Assembly (NCBI GenBank): GCA_964439135.1
Contig: CAYTNN010000106.1
Coordinates: forward strand, 1 to 14,951
From: JAFGPJ01 sp964439135
GTDB taxonomy: Bacteria; Planctomycetota; Phycisphaerae; Sedimentisphaerales; Anaerobacaceae
Length of the DNA stretch: 14,951 nucleotides
Reading direction: 5' to 3'
The notes under the pieces were generated by a model. The model searched no databases, was not told the origin of the DNA, and saw only the letters and a list, made by a program, of their open reading frames with translations. Positions 14,548 to 14,951 of the stretch are shown here, piece by piece. The position numbers and the translations under genes are program-made. How positions within the stretch are numbered: position 1 is the first letter of the stretch; each line of letters starts with the position of its first letter.

Positions 14548-14951
14548 TGAGACCGAAAAAGATAAAAAGAGAGCAGGGAGGGTTTATAGTAGTAGTTGTC
14601 CTTTGCATGGTCATCATGCTGAGCGTTCTGCTGCTCGGCTTCAACTACGAATCTCGCTCCAACCTGCATACCGTGGACGATTTCCGAAAGTCCCAGCAGG
14701 CACTCAATTGCGCGAAAGCAGGTCTCAATATTGCGATTGCGGCCGCCAAGGATACTCCTGATATTCATAATGATAAATCGCTGCTGAATCTATTTTCAGG
14801 TGAAGACACATTTGCTGTTGATGAAGGAAAGTGCTCGATAACTATCTCCGAGGAAAGCGGCAAACTGAATGTCAACCATCTCAAAGACGAAAATGGCAAT
14901 ATGGATCGGACCAGAATAGAACAGTTACTTCGGCTTATCGATCTGCTGAGT
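14547..14951 (+). CDS. gspK: Minor pseudopilin GspK (partial, runs off the window)
   Basis: The first 135 residues are present with no stop before the window end; full GspK proteins are about 300 or more residues. The leader MRPKKIKREQGG ends at a G|F site (G12|F13), followed by a long helix (IVVVVLCMVIMLSVLLLG). Position +5 is Val, not Glu, as is usual for GspK, the tip pseudopilin that caps the I-J-K complex. The block ALNCAKAGLNIAIAAAKD and then ISEESGKLNVNHL match the family's N-terminal pattern. The start ATG at 14547 shares one base with the gspJ stop. The operon probably continues to the right with further gsp genes. Confidence 0.85.
   Translation, partial: MRPKKIKREQGGFIVVVVLCMVIMLSVLLLGFNYESRSNLHTVDDFRKSQQALNCAKAGLNIAIAAAKDTPDIHNDKSLLNLFSGEDTFAVDEGKCSITISEESGKLNVNHLKDENGNMDRTRIEQLLRLIDLLS

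Overview
The window looks like a chromosomal segment from a Gram-negative bacterium of moderate GC content. The best guess is a Planctomycetota member of the Phycisphaerae/Sedimentisphaerales type. This is an inference from four things: an outer-membrane secretin operon, a lipoprotein-anchored fucosidase-like enzyme, a VanZ-like fragment, and AT-rich intergenic DNA full of transposase relics and short palindromic repeats. No rRNA, tRNA or other taxonomic marker is present.

Left part (1-4015, all genes on the minus strand). It holds a GH29-like (alpha-L-fucosidase-type) lipoprotein and an exported protein with two tandem metallo-beta-lactamase domains. In that protein the first domain has lost almost all metal ligands, the second keeps them, and a C-terminal beta-sandwich follows. 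Next come a 38-residue membrane-peptide ORF that looks like the N-terminal stub of a VanZ-like protein, and a two-gene module of a 60-residue protein overlapping a 149-residue nucleotidyltransferase-fold protein. A perfect 8-bp-arm palindrome lies upstream of the module, and related AT-rich repeats lie on both sides of it. An 83-bp near-palindrome separates the first two genes.

Middle part (about 4015-5949). No intact gene was found. It carries degraded remains of two unrelated transposases. One is an IS701-like N-terminus with a visible 1-nt frameshift. The other is an 'integrase-core' type N-terminus with an in-frame stop. A 69-bp element bounded by GTCAyTCC ends and several other inverted repeats are also present. 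This looks like an insertion hot spot in decay, sitting between divergently oriented blocks.

Right part (5950-14951, all genes on the plus strand). A CPBP-family intramembrane protease gene is followed by a 468-bp gap. Then comes a compact type II secretion operon in the order gspC-gspD-gspE-gspF-gspG-gspI-gspJ-gspK, with gspK cut by the window end. GspC links the inner-membrane platform to the GspD outer-membrane secretin. GspE is the cytoplasmic ATPase and GspF the platform protein. GspG is the major pseudopilin, and I, J and K form the tip. No gspH lies between G and I, and GspL/M and the prepilin peptidase are not in the window. The gaps shrink from about 40 bp at the front of the operon to overlapping start/stop codons at the back, which points to translational coupling of the pseudopilins.

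I found no clearly undescribed system. The items most worth a second look are the half-dead tandem metallo-beta-lactamase protein, the small-protein/nucleotidyltransferase module with its palindrome and flanking repeats, and the atypical Ala-Phe processing site of the GspI-like pseudopilin.
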